Positions 1 through 7,060 of a stretch of 13,052 nt of DNA are shown piece by piece. The notes under the pieces are model-generated. The model searched no databases, was not told the origin of the DNA, and saw only the letters and a list, made by a program, of their open reading frames with translations. The stretch covers positions 1 through 13,052 of the forward strand of contig DAHF01000082.1 of the NCBI GenBank assembly GCA_002495845.1, read 5' to 3'. A program made the translations under genes and the position numbers. Position 1 is the first letter of the stretch, and every line of letters begins with the position of its first letter. Source of the stretch: Sulfolobus sp. UBA167 (lineage in GTDB: Archaea; Thermoproteota; Thermoprotei_A; Sulfolobales; Sulfolobaceae).

Positions 1-36
1 TCTTCATCTGTGACGACTCCTTACTACACTGGCTAA
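1..36 (+). other. Window edge: possible end of an upstream gene or divergent gene start
   Basis: Frame 1 is open from the window edge and closes with TAA at 34-36, giving a Ser/Thr/Tyr-rich tail (SSSVTTPYYTG), so this could be the C-terminus of an upstream + strand gene. A competing reading is on the minus strand: a TATA-like stretch (about 49-58, reversed), an AAGGAG ribosome-binding-like motif (plus positions 17-22) and an ATG at 7-5 would start a divergent gene that leaves the window after two codons. Frame 3 is also open from the edge for about 30 codons. The sequence here is too short to choose. Confidence 0.2.
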
Positions 37-163
37 AGAAAAACAAAGTTATAAATTATTTTTTCCTAGTGTGTATATACAATATGCTTTAATATCAAGA
101 GTTTTCTTTTTATACAAGGTCTAACGTTCATCTCTAAATTTCAAAAGGGTGATTAATAATATA

Positions 164-179
164 AAAAAACTTTTAAATA
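164..179 (+). promoter_or_regulatory. BRE/TATA promoter of the 45-aa gene
   Basis: A run of seven A's is followed by CTTTTAAATA (170-179), a typical archaeal BRE plus TATA box. The predicted transcription start is about 200-203, leaving a leader of only a few bases before the ATG at 208. The same A-rich plus (C/G)TTTTTAA design recurs before subunit II, the first DUF1404 gene and the molybdoenzyme. Confidence 0.6.
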
Positions 180-207
180 ATTTCTGCTCACTATACCATG
201 AGCAGAA

Positions 208-345
208 ATGTTAGCTTTAGCCGCATCAACATACGCATCTACTGGAAGCGTGGGGTTTGAGGACTTCTTCGGGTTCTTCCTTGCAGGCATAGCGATAGTA
301 GCTGGGATAGCATTCTTCCTTTTGACGAGAAAGAACGCGGTATAA
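208..345 (+). CDS. Small single-span membrane protein (45 aa), possible oxidase accessory subunit
   Basis: This 45-residue ORF starts at ATG 208 and ends with TAA at 343-345. An in-frame stop at 199-201 rules out a longer form, and the ATG at 198 is in another frame that stops early. The protein has a short polar N-terminus (MLALAASTYAS), one hydrophobic helix at about residues 20-40 (rich in Phe, Gly, Ala, Ile) and a basic tail (RKNAV), as expected for a single-span protein with its C-terminus inside. A strong TATA box lies 30-40 bases upstream. It stands 76 bases before the oxidase subunit II gene on the same strand. Small one-helix subunits are known in heme-copper oxidases (subunit IIa of Thermus ba3 oxidase; small subunits of Sulfolobales Dox/Sox complexes), so an oxidase-subunit role is a reasonable inference from position and topology, not from recognised homology. 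Confidence 0.6.
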   Translation: MLALAASTYASTGSVGFEDFFGFFLAGIAIVAGIAFFLLTRKNAV

Positions 346-400
346 TCGTTCAATACTTTTTTTGATTTTAATTTCTTTATATTTAATTATGTTTAACTAA

Positions 401-414
401 GAAAAGCTTTTTAA
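401..414 (+). promoter_or_regulatory. BRE/TATA-like promoter before oxidase subunit II
   Basis: GAAAAGCTTTTTAA closely matches the promoters before 2777 and 3452. It lies only 8 bases before ATG 422, too close to serve that codon by normal archaeal geometry. It fits a start at GTG 446, where the distance from the T run to the start codon (37 bases) equals that of the 45-aa gene. A weaker TATA-like TTTAAC at 392-397 could instead serve ATG 422. Confidence 0.45.
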
Positions 415-421
415 CTTTATT

Positions 422-982
422 ATGTATTTATACATTCGACCAAAAGTGGAGTCTCATCGTGACTGGGAAAAAATATGGTTTGGAGTTATGCTCGTCATTG
501 TTGTAATTTTTGTAGCTTGGTCATATGTTTCTGTAATCTCGGGAGACACAGCTACGTACAGGTATGGGCTTCCTTTAGCTAGCGGAGTTCCAAAACCGCT
601 CCCCAACGGTACAGTAGTGATCTACATGGAAGGAGTACAGTGGGCTTGGGTACCGATGAATGCAACCGAGATAATTTACTCACCAAACGGAACGCAGATG
701 AACATAAGCGTCACTGCAAACGTGATATCTTATGTAAACGGTTATCCGTACATTAAGGTCCTTCCACACCAACCCGTGGAGATGATACTTTACAGCAATA
801 ACGTAGTTCACGCGTTTTACCTCAGGCTTCCCCACGGACCACAGAACGTGAACGTAGTACCAGGGATAGATAGCTACTCATTTTTCTTTGCGCCTTCTAC
901 CGTAGGGAACTACACCTTCCATTGCGCTGAGTATTGCGGAGTAGGACATTCATATATGTACGGTTATTTAGAGGTGATGTGA
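422..982 (+). CDS. Heme-copper terminal oxidase subunit II, CuA type
   Basis: Subunit II takes electrons from an external donor through a binuclear CuA centre and passes them to heme in subunit I. The protein has 186 residues from ATG 422. One membrane helix lies at about residues 20-39, followed by a cupredoxin domain outside the membrane. All CuA ligands are visible: H130 (in NNVVHAF), then C168, E170, C172, H176 and M179 in the motif CAEYCGVGHSYM. An aromatic patch (VQWAWVPM, residues 72-79) resembles the electron-entry region of the family. A CuA site argues for a cytochrome- or cupredoxin-fed oxidase (SoxH or Fox-like) and against a SoxA-type quinol oxidase, which lacks CuA. The gene is followed after one base by subunit I, clearly in one operon. 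The promoter geometry leaves GTG 446 (178 aa) as an alternative start; both forms keep the helix. The family is certain; assignment to the Fox system is inference. Confidence 0.93.
   Translation: MYLYIRPKVESHRDWEKIWFGVMLVIVVIFVAWSYVSVISGDTATYRYGLPLASGVPKPLPNGTVVIYMEGVQWAWVPMNATEIIYSPNGTQMNISVTANVISYVNGYPYIKVLPHQPVEMILYSNNVVHAFYLRLPHGPQNVNVVPGIDSYSFFFAPSTVGNYTFHCAEYCGVGHSYMYGYLEVM
971..978 (+). promoter_or_regulatory. Shine-Dalgarno for oxidase subunit I
   Basis: GAGGTGAT lies inside the last codons of the subunit II gene, 5 bases before ATG 984. It is a near-perfect complement of the archaeal 16S 3' end. Its presence here, and its absence before the leaderless first genes, fits the usual Sulfolobales pattern in which internal operon genes rely on ribosome-binding sites. 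Confidence 0.75.
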
Positions 983-983
983 A

Positions 984-2603
984 ATGGCGAAGCTCTACCC
1001 TAAATCTGCTCTAGGAATTTCATTACTCTACACCGCAGGCGGTCTGGCTTGGCTAGCAGCTATGGGAATAGCCGCTATGTGGTTCAGAACTATCCTCCTT
1101 AGCCCTCACGTGAATGTTAAGGCCGGTTACGCAATAGCTCCTCTTTACTACTTCCTAGTGACTTTTCACGGACAGGCGGCAATGATGATAATAGTTGAGG
1201 ACGTAGCACTTTCAGTGTTCGCATATTCTTTGTATAAGAGTGGCATGGGAACAATCCACAACAAGATACTTACTGCTGCTTTTTGGCTGATCAATGTACC
1301 CATGATAATAGAGTTCATAGGAGGGCCCAGCACGGGGTGGTACATGTATCCTCCTCTATCATTACAGTTAGGGAGCTGGATTTACTTCGGAACTTTCGCA
1401 CCTTCCTTAGCTGAAAAGCTGATAGGTCTTGCATACTTTATGATGTTCGTCAATGCTGTAGGAGTTATAATAGGTTCCATTACTATGTTTCTAGATGCAT
1501 ACAAGACTAGACCCAAGGAAGGAAAGATCCCCGTGTTCGCGGCATACGGAATGGCATTTGGAGGGGCTTTACTGTTTGTCACTGAATTCGCCTTAGCTGC
1601 TGCAGAATTGTGGTATGTGCTTTACTTCTGGGCTTCGGTACCAGTGAACCCCCTGACATGGGTAGTTCTGTTCTGGTTCTGGGGACATCCAGTAGTCTAC
1701 TACGCTCCATTCACAATATTCGGAGGATTATATTACCTCATTCCTAAGTTCGCTGGAAGACCTCTTTTCAGTGAAAAATGGGCGAGATATAACATCATAT
1801 TACTATTCACATTCAGCATGTTAGCATGGGTGCACCACCTCCAGACGTGGCCTCTGCCAGTAGTGCTGAGGGCATTCATAACTCCTACAACGCTAATCTT
1901 AGCTGCGGGATCAGGACTTACTGTTTTGAACTTGGGATTAACCATAGCCACAGGGAAAGGATATCAATGGAAGAATCCAGTTGGATTGGCATCTCTAGTA
2001 GCGTTAATAGGATTCATCCTAGCAGGTCTTCAAGCTCTAATACTTCCCATCAACCCGTTGAACGTTATAGTGCATAATACCTATTACGTCGTAGGACACT
2101 TCCACTTGATGATTTGGACCATCATAATTGTTGGCTATGTATCAATTCTCCTTGACATGCTGACGAGCAAGATGAACGGAGCAACTCTTACTAGCCTCAG
2201 CAGCGGCATGGTAAGCGGAGGAATAATCATGTGGACTATAGGTGCGTTCCTACTGGGATATACAATGAGCTACGCCGGATATGAAGGTTTAATCAGAAGA
2301 TGGGTCGCGTATCCGGTCAGGTTCGTTCCATACATGGACGCAATGACGTTCTTCGCGATCATAATGGGTGCAAGTTTCGTTATGTACGGTTTACCAGTCC
2401 TATTCACACTGCTTGGAGTAAAGACGTCTCTGTTCTGGCAGACTGCTGGGCTCTCCGGAGTTTCCAACGCAAGCATACCGGGAGGCTCGTCTCCGTCACC
2501 GACTATGGCCTCACAAGATCACAATACAATGAAAAATACAATAAAAGAGATTAACTCTAAAACTACAGATGCCTCAAAGAAAGACAAATCCTTACTAAAT
2601 TAG
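984..2603 (+). CDS. Heme-copper terminal oxidase subunit I
   Basis: This is the catalytic subunit of an aerobic terminal oxidase, a polytopic membrane protein of 539 residues that reduces O2 to water. All metal ligands are present: H62 (FHGQ) and H374 for the low-spin heme, H372 (GHFH) for the high-spin heme, and H235, H284 and H285 (WVHHLQ) for CuB. Y239, four residues after H235, can form the His-Tyr cross-link. The CuB loop reads GHPVVYY, lacking the Glu of the proton-pumping A1 family (GHPEVY), and HNTYYVVGHFH resembles B-type (ba3, SoxB/DoxB/FoxA) enzymes. There is no fused subunit III as in SoxM. About the last 50 residues form a polar Ser/Lys-rich tail. Translation starts at ATG 984 with a strong Shine-Dalgarno, one base after the subunit II stop. 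Pairing with a CuA subunit II suggests a cytochrome- or cupredoxin-fed enzyme such as the Fox oxidase of iron-oxidising Sulfolobales; that identification is inference. Confidence 0.95.
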   Translation: MAKLYPKSALGISLLYTAGGLAWLAAMGIAAMWFRTILLSPHVNVKAGYAIAPLYYFLVTFHGQAAMMIIVEDVALSVFAYSLYKSGMGTIHNKILTAAFWLINVPMIIEFIGGPSTGWYMYPPLSLQLGSWIYFGTFAPSLAEKLIGLAYFMMFVNAVGVIIGSITMFLDAYKTRPKEGKIPVFAAYGMAFGGALLFVTEFALAAAELWYVLYFWASVPVNPLTWVVLFWFWGHPVVYYAPFTIFGGLYYLIPKFAGRPLFSEKWARYNIILLFTFSMLAWVHHLQTWPLPVVLRAFITPTTLILAAGSGLTVLNLGLTIATGKGYQWKNPVGLASLVALIGFILAGLQALILPINPLNVIVHNTYYVVGHFHLMIWTIIIVGYVSILLDMLTSKMNGATLTSLSSGMVSGGIIMWTIGAFLLGYTMSYAGYEGLIRRWVAYPVRFVPYMDAMTFFAIIMGASFVMYGLPVLFTLLGVKTSLFWQTAGLSGVSNASIPGGSSPSPTMASQDHNTMKNTIKEINSKTTDASKKDKSLLN

Positions 2604-2640
2604 AGCATTATTCCATGATATTAAGTTAAACATATATATA

Positions 2641-2667
2641 TTCTTTTTTTCCTTTCTTTCTTTTTTA
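2641..2667 (+). terminator. Poly-T terminator after oxidase operon
   Basis: A long T-rich tract with short C interruptions begins about 38 bases after the subunit I stop. Archaeal transcription commonly stops in such tracts. Confidence 0.55.
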
Positions 2668-2669
2668 TT

Positions 2670-2702
2670 ATCATAAACTGAAAAAAGTTTTTCCTTTATG
2701 AT
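2670..2702. repeat. 33-base near-perfect inverted repeat
   Basis: ATCATAAA (2670-2677) pairs with TTTATGAT (2695-2702), and GAAAAA (2680-2685) pairs with TTTTTC (2688-2693) around a 2-base loop. Only CT and C are unpaired. It lies just after the T-rich tract and about 45 bases upstream of the next TATA box, so it could be a hairpin that helps end the oxidase transcript or an operator dyad for the DUF1404 promoter. Confidence 0.45.
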
Positions 2703-2740
2703 ATCTCTTCATCAACAGATCGAGTTAATGTTTATAATAA

Positions 2741-2756
2741 GAAAACTTTTTAAATA
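2741..2756 (+). promoter_or_regulatory. BRE/TATA promoter of first DUF1404 gene
   Basis: GAAAACTTTTTAAATA has the A-rich BRE followed by a TATA box. The predicted transcription start falls at about 2777-2780, on the ATG at 2777, which points to a leaderless mRNA. Confidence 0.6.
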
Positions 2757-2776
2757 TTTTTAACTTAAAAGTGAAT

Positions 2777-3340
2777 ATGCTGGAATACAACGGAAGAAAG
2801 TTTTCAGTGAAAAATTTAACTCTTCCAGTAGTATTTATCGTAGCGTTCGTGAACCCATTTGTCGAGAAGCTTCAGTTCTATAATCCCATAGCTTATATGC
2901 TAGACCACTATGCTCTATACGCAGCAGGTGCGATCATAGGATACTTGTTCTTCAAAGGGTCTCCAATTTCATTTCTGATTGGTGTAATCCCCGCAGTTTT
3001 CTGGCATATTCCGCTTTTCTTTGCTCTCGGCGCGTCGTTTATACAGTATAGAATCCTTTGTGAGTTGACTCTTTTCCTAGGTGGAGTCCTAGCTGGGTCA
3101 TACATTAATTCAATGTCCTTGGGGATTAAAGTAACGGCACTAGGTCTTTACATGCTTGGTGACACAATCCTCAGCATCTTCTTCATCCTTGGATATCCTC
3201 AGTACTCTAACCTTGACTATAGCTACCTCTCTTGGGGTCCTTCTTCTCTTCCTATTGTAGGTATAACGATGTTTGTAGTCATGAACATTGTACTTGTATA
3301 CACTATAATCAAGATCATGCAGAACGCTATGATTTTCTAG
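2777..3340 (+). CDS. DUF1404 family integral membrane protein, copy 1
   Basis: This 187-residue polytopic membrane protein belongs to DUF1404, a family described from Sulfolobales, with no established function. Most of its length is hydrophobic, probably in five to six helices. Marked residues are VNPF (25-28), a His-Tyr pair in MLDHYAL (H44) and FWHIP (H77), LGGVLAG, and GYPQYSNL. The copy at 7279-7845 aligns end to end with H44 and H77 at the same positions. Two intramembrane histidines make heme or quinone binding possible, which is inference only. The start at ATG 2777 is preferred to GTG 2771 because the TATA spacing predicts transcription beginning at 2777. It lies between the oxidase operon and the molybdoenzyme and shares their promoter type, suggesting a role in the same electron-transfer system. 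Confidence 0.85.
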   Translation: MLEYNGRKFSVKNLTLPVVFIVAFVNPFVEKLQFYNPIAYMLDHYALYAAGAIIGYLFFKGSPISFLIGVIPAVFWHIPLFFALGASFIQYRILCELTLFLGGVLAGSYINSMSLGIKVTALGLYMLGDTILSIFFILGYPQYSNLDYSYLSWGPSSLPIVGITMFVVMNIVLVYTIIKIMQNAMIF

Positions 3341-3366
3341 TAGTTTTTTACTTTTTTTAAAAAAAT
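3341..3366 (+). terminator. T-rich terminator with T7/A7 dyad
   Basis: Directly after the DUF1404 stop come two T runs. The second (3352-3358) is followed by a matching A run (3359-3365), giving a short dyad at the gene end. Confidence 0.45.
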
Positions 3367-3377
3367 AAAAATAATCA

Positions 3378-3420
3378 GGTTTTTTAAATATATTTAAGAT
3401 ATATAGTAAGCTTTTTAAAA
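3378..3420 (+). promoter_or_regulatory. Tandem TATA promoters before the molybdoenzyme
   Basis: Two TATA-like boxes precede the gene: GGTTTTTTAAATA at 3379-3391 and AAGCTTTTTAAAA at 3408-3420. The second sets a transcription start near 3440 and leaves a leader of about 11 bases carrying GAGG (3443-3446), 5 bases before ATG 3452. The second box matches the promoters before 208, 446 and 2777. Confidence 0.5.
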
Positions 3421-3451
3421 GGGTAAAGCATGTTAATTACTTGAGGAAAGT

Positions 3452-6400
3452 ATGTCATCTAGTTCAAGTTCAACCACTAGTTCATCAACTACAACTCCAG
3501 TGAAGAACAGTAGTGTTCCTCTACCACCGCCAGACGCTGAAATATACCATGCTACGTGTAGGTTCTGTAATGTCGGGTGTGGTTACGATATTTTCGTGTT
3601 CCCCATCTATAAAGCTGGAGGCCCATCTAAAGGGGAGAACGCTGTAGTGTACAACATGAACGATAAGGTATTCAACAGAAACCTAGTGAACTATCAAGCT
3701 GATTACACATCACCCGTGGTACCTCTTGGTGCAAACTACGGCACTCCATGGATAGGAGAGTCCATGGTGACTACTTCAATAAAGTTTAATACAAATACGG
3801 GGAACTGGGAACCAGTTTACATTCTGGAAGTGCCCAGCTCAGAATGCCCTGTCAATGAAGGAAATTATTCCACACGTGGAGGTAAGAACGCATTAAGAAA
3901 TTGGAGCCCGTTCAACGACAATGCTCCCGGGTTTAAGGTTTTCTCGACCAGAATACAGACTCCTCTCATAAGGTGGAACGGAAGCCTACAACCGGTAGGA
4001 TGGAGCTATGCTATAGACGTAGCAGCTAGAGTAGCGAAATACTACATGGACAATGAGACTACCACTTATCCAGATCCGGTAGGTCCTGCAGCCACTCAGG
4101 TTATGGCAATAAGGGCCGATCATGGAGGAGGACAAGGAGGAGGAGTATTCAGCAATCTCATGCCCGGGCTTTTCCTCCACATGGGGTTGGCGACTCCTTT
4201 TGTGAGATTCCACTACCAAGTAGCTTTCTCCTTCACTCAGGATGCACTGGAGGAAGCAACTAACGGGAACGGAACGGACACTGCTAGTATGCTCGATATA
4301 AGCATAGCAGACGTCCTGGTACTCTGGGGAATTAACGAATACGCTACGTCCACAGTAAACCTGATTCAGCACATCTTTGACAACATAGGTGGAGGAACAA
4401 TTAGCAGAAAGAAGGCTTGGTTTGACCCAGGAGAGCCTGCTGCAGCGGGCAATATTATCATAGTTGAAGCTAGGCCGTCAGAGACAGTACATGCTGTAGC
4501 AGCCAAACTAGGTGTCAGCATAGAGGATGCAATGAATGGCAATAGCGATCAGTTCCTCTACGTTCAAGTCAACCCAGGAACGGATAGCGAGCTCGCGAAC
4601 GCTGTTGCTGCGTACATCTACTACACATACCCGGACGTGGTAGACCACTTCGTGAATCTATACGAGTCAGCCAGCTCCAACGGCTTTGCTTTCAATGAGG
4701 ACACGTATAACTATTATATTCAGTACTTACAATCCAAGTCACTCAGCGATTGGTTATCAGAGGCATCTACAATCACCGGAGTTCCGCAAAGCGTAATCCA
4801 AAAAATGGGTGACATGTTAGCTAAGCCGAAGAGCGCCAATGGTTCTACGTTTTACAACAGGGTCCTCATGGAGTTTGAGAAGGGAATAATATGGTCAGCT
4901 AACTATACGCCCATATACGCTGTAGCTAACTTAGGAATAATCACCGGAGCGCTCTCTGGTAGACCAGGATGTGGAGTATCTACGGGCTTCGGACACCAGA
5001 GAGGAGCTGCATTCCCCTTACCTCCGCCTCCACCATGGCAGAGTAACCTGAGCGAAGGAAGGCAGTTCTTCATTCAGATGCATACATACGTACCAGAGCA
5101 ATTAAAAGCCTCAGGACAGACGGTTTCAGGTACCTCGATAGCTGAATACATAAAGAACTTCTACAACAACTACACCTCCTCACTAGTACCTCAGATATAT
5201 CAATACAACCCTGTGATAGACTATCTAATATACAGCGGATACGGGAAGATGTTATGGATGTTCACTGCTAACCCTTACAAGCAGACTATGAGCGGAGAGA
5301 AACTGAGCCAAGTTTTAGACAATAGATCGCGCTTACTACAGGAATGCGTAGAGAACACCTCTTCCTTAGGAGTACCATCTTCCTCATCTAATGCTGGTAC
5401 CTCACCCAACTATGATACTTCCGCTGTAGGTGCTACGATTCCTCAATTTCCAACCTCTGACCAGTATGCAAGCGCAGTAACTTCGTGCCTAGGAAGCACG
5501 TCTGGAGCGTTATTTGTTGTAGGGAACGACATCTTCCTGGAACAGAACGACCTGCTCAAACATGCGGCCCATGTAATACTGCCATCAGCATCAAATCACG
5601 GAGAGACTTATGAAATAAGATGGAATGGCCACGATAGAAGGCTGAGGCTCGATGACGTGTACCATTCGCCTCTAGGAATGTCTATGCCTGACGTGTGGAT
5701 CTATGCTATGATTGCACTAGACATTTACCAGATGTACGTATCCGAAGGAAAGGAGTCCTCCCCTCAAGCTCAAAGGCTATATAATGCATTTAATACTATA
5801 TGGACAAGTCTAAGCAAGCATATGACCTCTAACTCAGCCCCACTCTCCCTCTCATCTCTATCTAGCTACTCTGAGGACTACTACGACTACGATTGGTTCA
5901 GCATTTATAACGACTTGTGGAACTATTACGTAGCTAACGGTCCAACAAACTTCAAGAGCTGGCCTTACGGATATGTAGTACCGCACTGGACTCCTTATTG
6001 GTCATCCATAGACCTCAACGACTTAAAAATGGCTAGAACTGTTGGTGTCCAGCTTCCGATACTCGGAAAGACAACTAACAGCGACGGTAGCTTCACGCTC
6101 TGGGGATTAGTAAACTACGCTGAACCTCTGATAGCAGGCAAACTGAGGGCTGAGGCTGTCACTGTGGATCCGTCAAAGAGCGTCACAGTTGGAAATACTC
6201 AGTTACCCCTGATAACCCGTGAGGTGAAATACCTCGACAGTAGCGACCTTCAGTCCATGTTCGGATACTCTCTGTCAGATCTAGCCCCATACGTAATCAA
6301 CGGCTTCAACGTCTTTCCAACTCCGTATGTAGGTGTGTTCGGCTATGCAGCCTCGCTACAGAAGAATTATAAGTACTGGGCTAACAATGGAAGGTGGAAC

Positions 6401-6793
6401 ATAATCTTCCAGTCAGGATGGGTCGACTATCAGATCCCCGACATCTTGAGGAGAGTACCACAGCCCATTATCATGATGAACGCAAATGACGCTTCAAACG
6501 AAGGTTTAGAAAACGGGGACATAATACAAGCATATAACGACTTTGGCTCTGTGGACGGAATAGTATGGATCTCAAATACTGTTCCACAGGGACAGCTATT
6601 CATTGCAATGGCATACGAGGTTAAGCCTGGTGCGAACCAGACGACTACAGTCACAGTAGATCCAGTGACGGCAAATCAGATGGTTAAATGGTCTTGGGTG
6701 AACATAAAGAAAATTGGTACACTTCCACCAGAACAAAAGCAGACTATCACCTTCGCTCCAGTACAGTTCCAAATACCCAGCTCTAGCGGGTAA
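3452..6793 (+). CDS. AioA/IdrA-branch molybdopterin oxidoreductase, large subunit
   Basis: This 1113-residue enzyme belongs to the DMSO-reductase superfamily, in the branch of arsenite oxidase and iodate reductase large subunits. After a Ser/Thr-rich start come PLPPPDAE and the Fe-S motif C36-x2-C39-x3-C43 (CRFCNVGCGY). S140 in YSTRGG takes the place of a fourth Cys, as in the 3Fe-4S cluster of AioA. ADHGGGQGGG (H224), GHQRG (H515), NGHDRRLRL with PDVWI, and a C-terminal cofactor domain (GRWNIIF, NANDASNEGLENGD, YNDFGS) all match AioA. In Alcaligenes faecalis AioA, arsenite is held by H195, E203, R419 and H423. Here the His residues remain (H224, H515), while the other two positions read Ser and Thr (T511). 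The protein is nearly 290 residues longer than AioA (about 825), with inserts between residues 224 and 515, a Ser-rich linker near 636-663 and an acidic/aromatic stretch near 783-857. No Sec or Tat signal is visible and no Rieske partner is adjacent. The substrate is therefore open; arsenite oxidase is only one candidate. Confidence 0.88.
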   Translation: MSSSSSSTTSSSTTTPVKNSSVPLPPPDAEIYHATCRFCNVGCGYDIFVFPIYKAGGPSKGENAVVYNMNDKVFNRNLVNYQADYTSPVVPLGANYGTPWIGESMVTTSIKFNTNTGNWEPVYILEVPSSECPVNEGNYSTRGGKNALRNWSPFNDNAPGFKVFSTRIQTPLIRWNGSLQPVGWSYAIDVAARVAKYYMDNETTTYPDPVGPAATQVMAIRADHGGGQGGGVFSNLMPGLFLHMGLATPFVRFHYQVAFSFTQDALEEATNGNGTDTASMLDISIADVLVLWGINEYATSTVNLIQHIFDNIGGGTISRKKAWFDPGEPAAAGNIIIVEARPSETVHAVAAKLGVSIEDAMNGNSDQFLYVQVNPGTDSELANAVAAYIYYTYPDVVDHFVNLYESASSNGFAFNEDTYNYYIQYLQSKSLSDWLSEASTITGVPQSVIQKMGDMLAKPKSANGSTFYNRVLMEFEKGIIWSANYTPIYAVANLGIITGALSGRPGCGVSTGFGHQRGAAFPLPPPPPWQSNLSEGRQFFIQMHTYVPEQLKASGQTVSGTSIAEYIKNFYNNYTSSLVPQIYQYNPVIDYLIYSGYGKMLWMFTANPYKQTMSGEKLSQVLDNRSRLLQECVENTSSLGVPSSSSNAGTSPNYDTSAVGATIPQFPTSDQYASAVTSCLGSTSGALFVVGNDIFLEQNDLLKHAAHVILPSASNHGETYEIRWNGHDRRLRLDDVYHSPLGMSMPDVWIYAMIALDIYQMYVSEGKESSPQAQRLYNAFNTIWTSLSKHMTSNSAPLSLSSLSSYSEDYYDYDWFSIYNDLWNYYVANGPTNFKSWPYGYVVPHWTPYWSSIDLNDLKMARTVGVQLPILGKTTNSDGSFTLWGLVNYAEPLIAGKLRAEAVTVDPSKSVTVGNTQLPLITREVKYLDSSDLQSMFGYSLSDLAPYVINGFNVFPTPYVGVFGYAASLQKNYKYWANNGRWNIIFQSGWVDYQIPDILRRVPQPIIMMNANDASNEGLENGDIIQAYNDFGSVDGIVWISNTVPQGQLFIAMAYEVKPGANQTTTVTVDPVTANQMVKWSWVNIKKIGTLPPEQKQTITFAPVQFQIPSSSG

Positions 6794-6800
6794 GGCTAAC

Positions 6801-6818
6801 CTTTTTCTTCTCCTTTTT
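6801..6818 (+). terminator. T-rich terminator after molybdoenzyme gene
   Basis: The tract CTTTTTCTTCTCCTTTTT begins 8 bases after the stop codon and is a typical archaeal pyrimidine-rich stop signal. Confidence 0.5.
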
Positions 6819-7060
6819 GAATAACTTTCACATTTTAACTAGTTAGTCTATTCCCAGTTTCCGTTATTAACATTCTTCTTCTTTTCAATCTGAAGTTCAT
6901 ATCACGTTAGAAATTAGACGCTTTTTTAGAGAAACTCGATACTCTATTTCCCATAAAAGAAAGTTTCTTATGTCCATGTACCCATTACGAAAATGTACTA
7001 TTCTCTCCATAGCATTCAGTTAATTTAGAATGTTAATTCTCCTGAAAGCATAGCATTTCC

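Noticed and set aside
2771..2776. GTG 2771 as the start of the first DUF1404 gene
   Set aside because: The TATA box predicts transcription starting at about 2777, on the ATG; the upstream GTG would lie outside the transcript.
3452..3500. Ser/Thr-rich N-terminus of the molybdoenzyme as a signal peptide
   Set aside because: There is no twin arginine and no hydrophobic core; it is a polar low-complexity lead-in before the PLPPPDAE motif.
3986..4372. 128-codon minus-strand frame inside the molybdoenzyme gene
   Set aside because: It lies fully antisense to a well-supported gene whose product shows family motifs on both sides of this stretch.
3452..6793. Naming the molybdoenzyme aioA outright
   Set aside because: Fold and Fe-S motif match, but two of four arsenite ligands appear changed and the small subunit is absent from the window.
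6897..7010. 37-codon minus-strand ORF (MERIVHFRNG...)
   Set aside because: It is weakly protein-like, but has no promoter, ribosome-binding site or known family. It could be a remnant, but support is too thin for a gene call.
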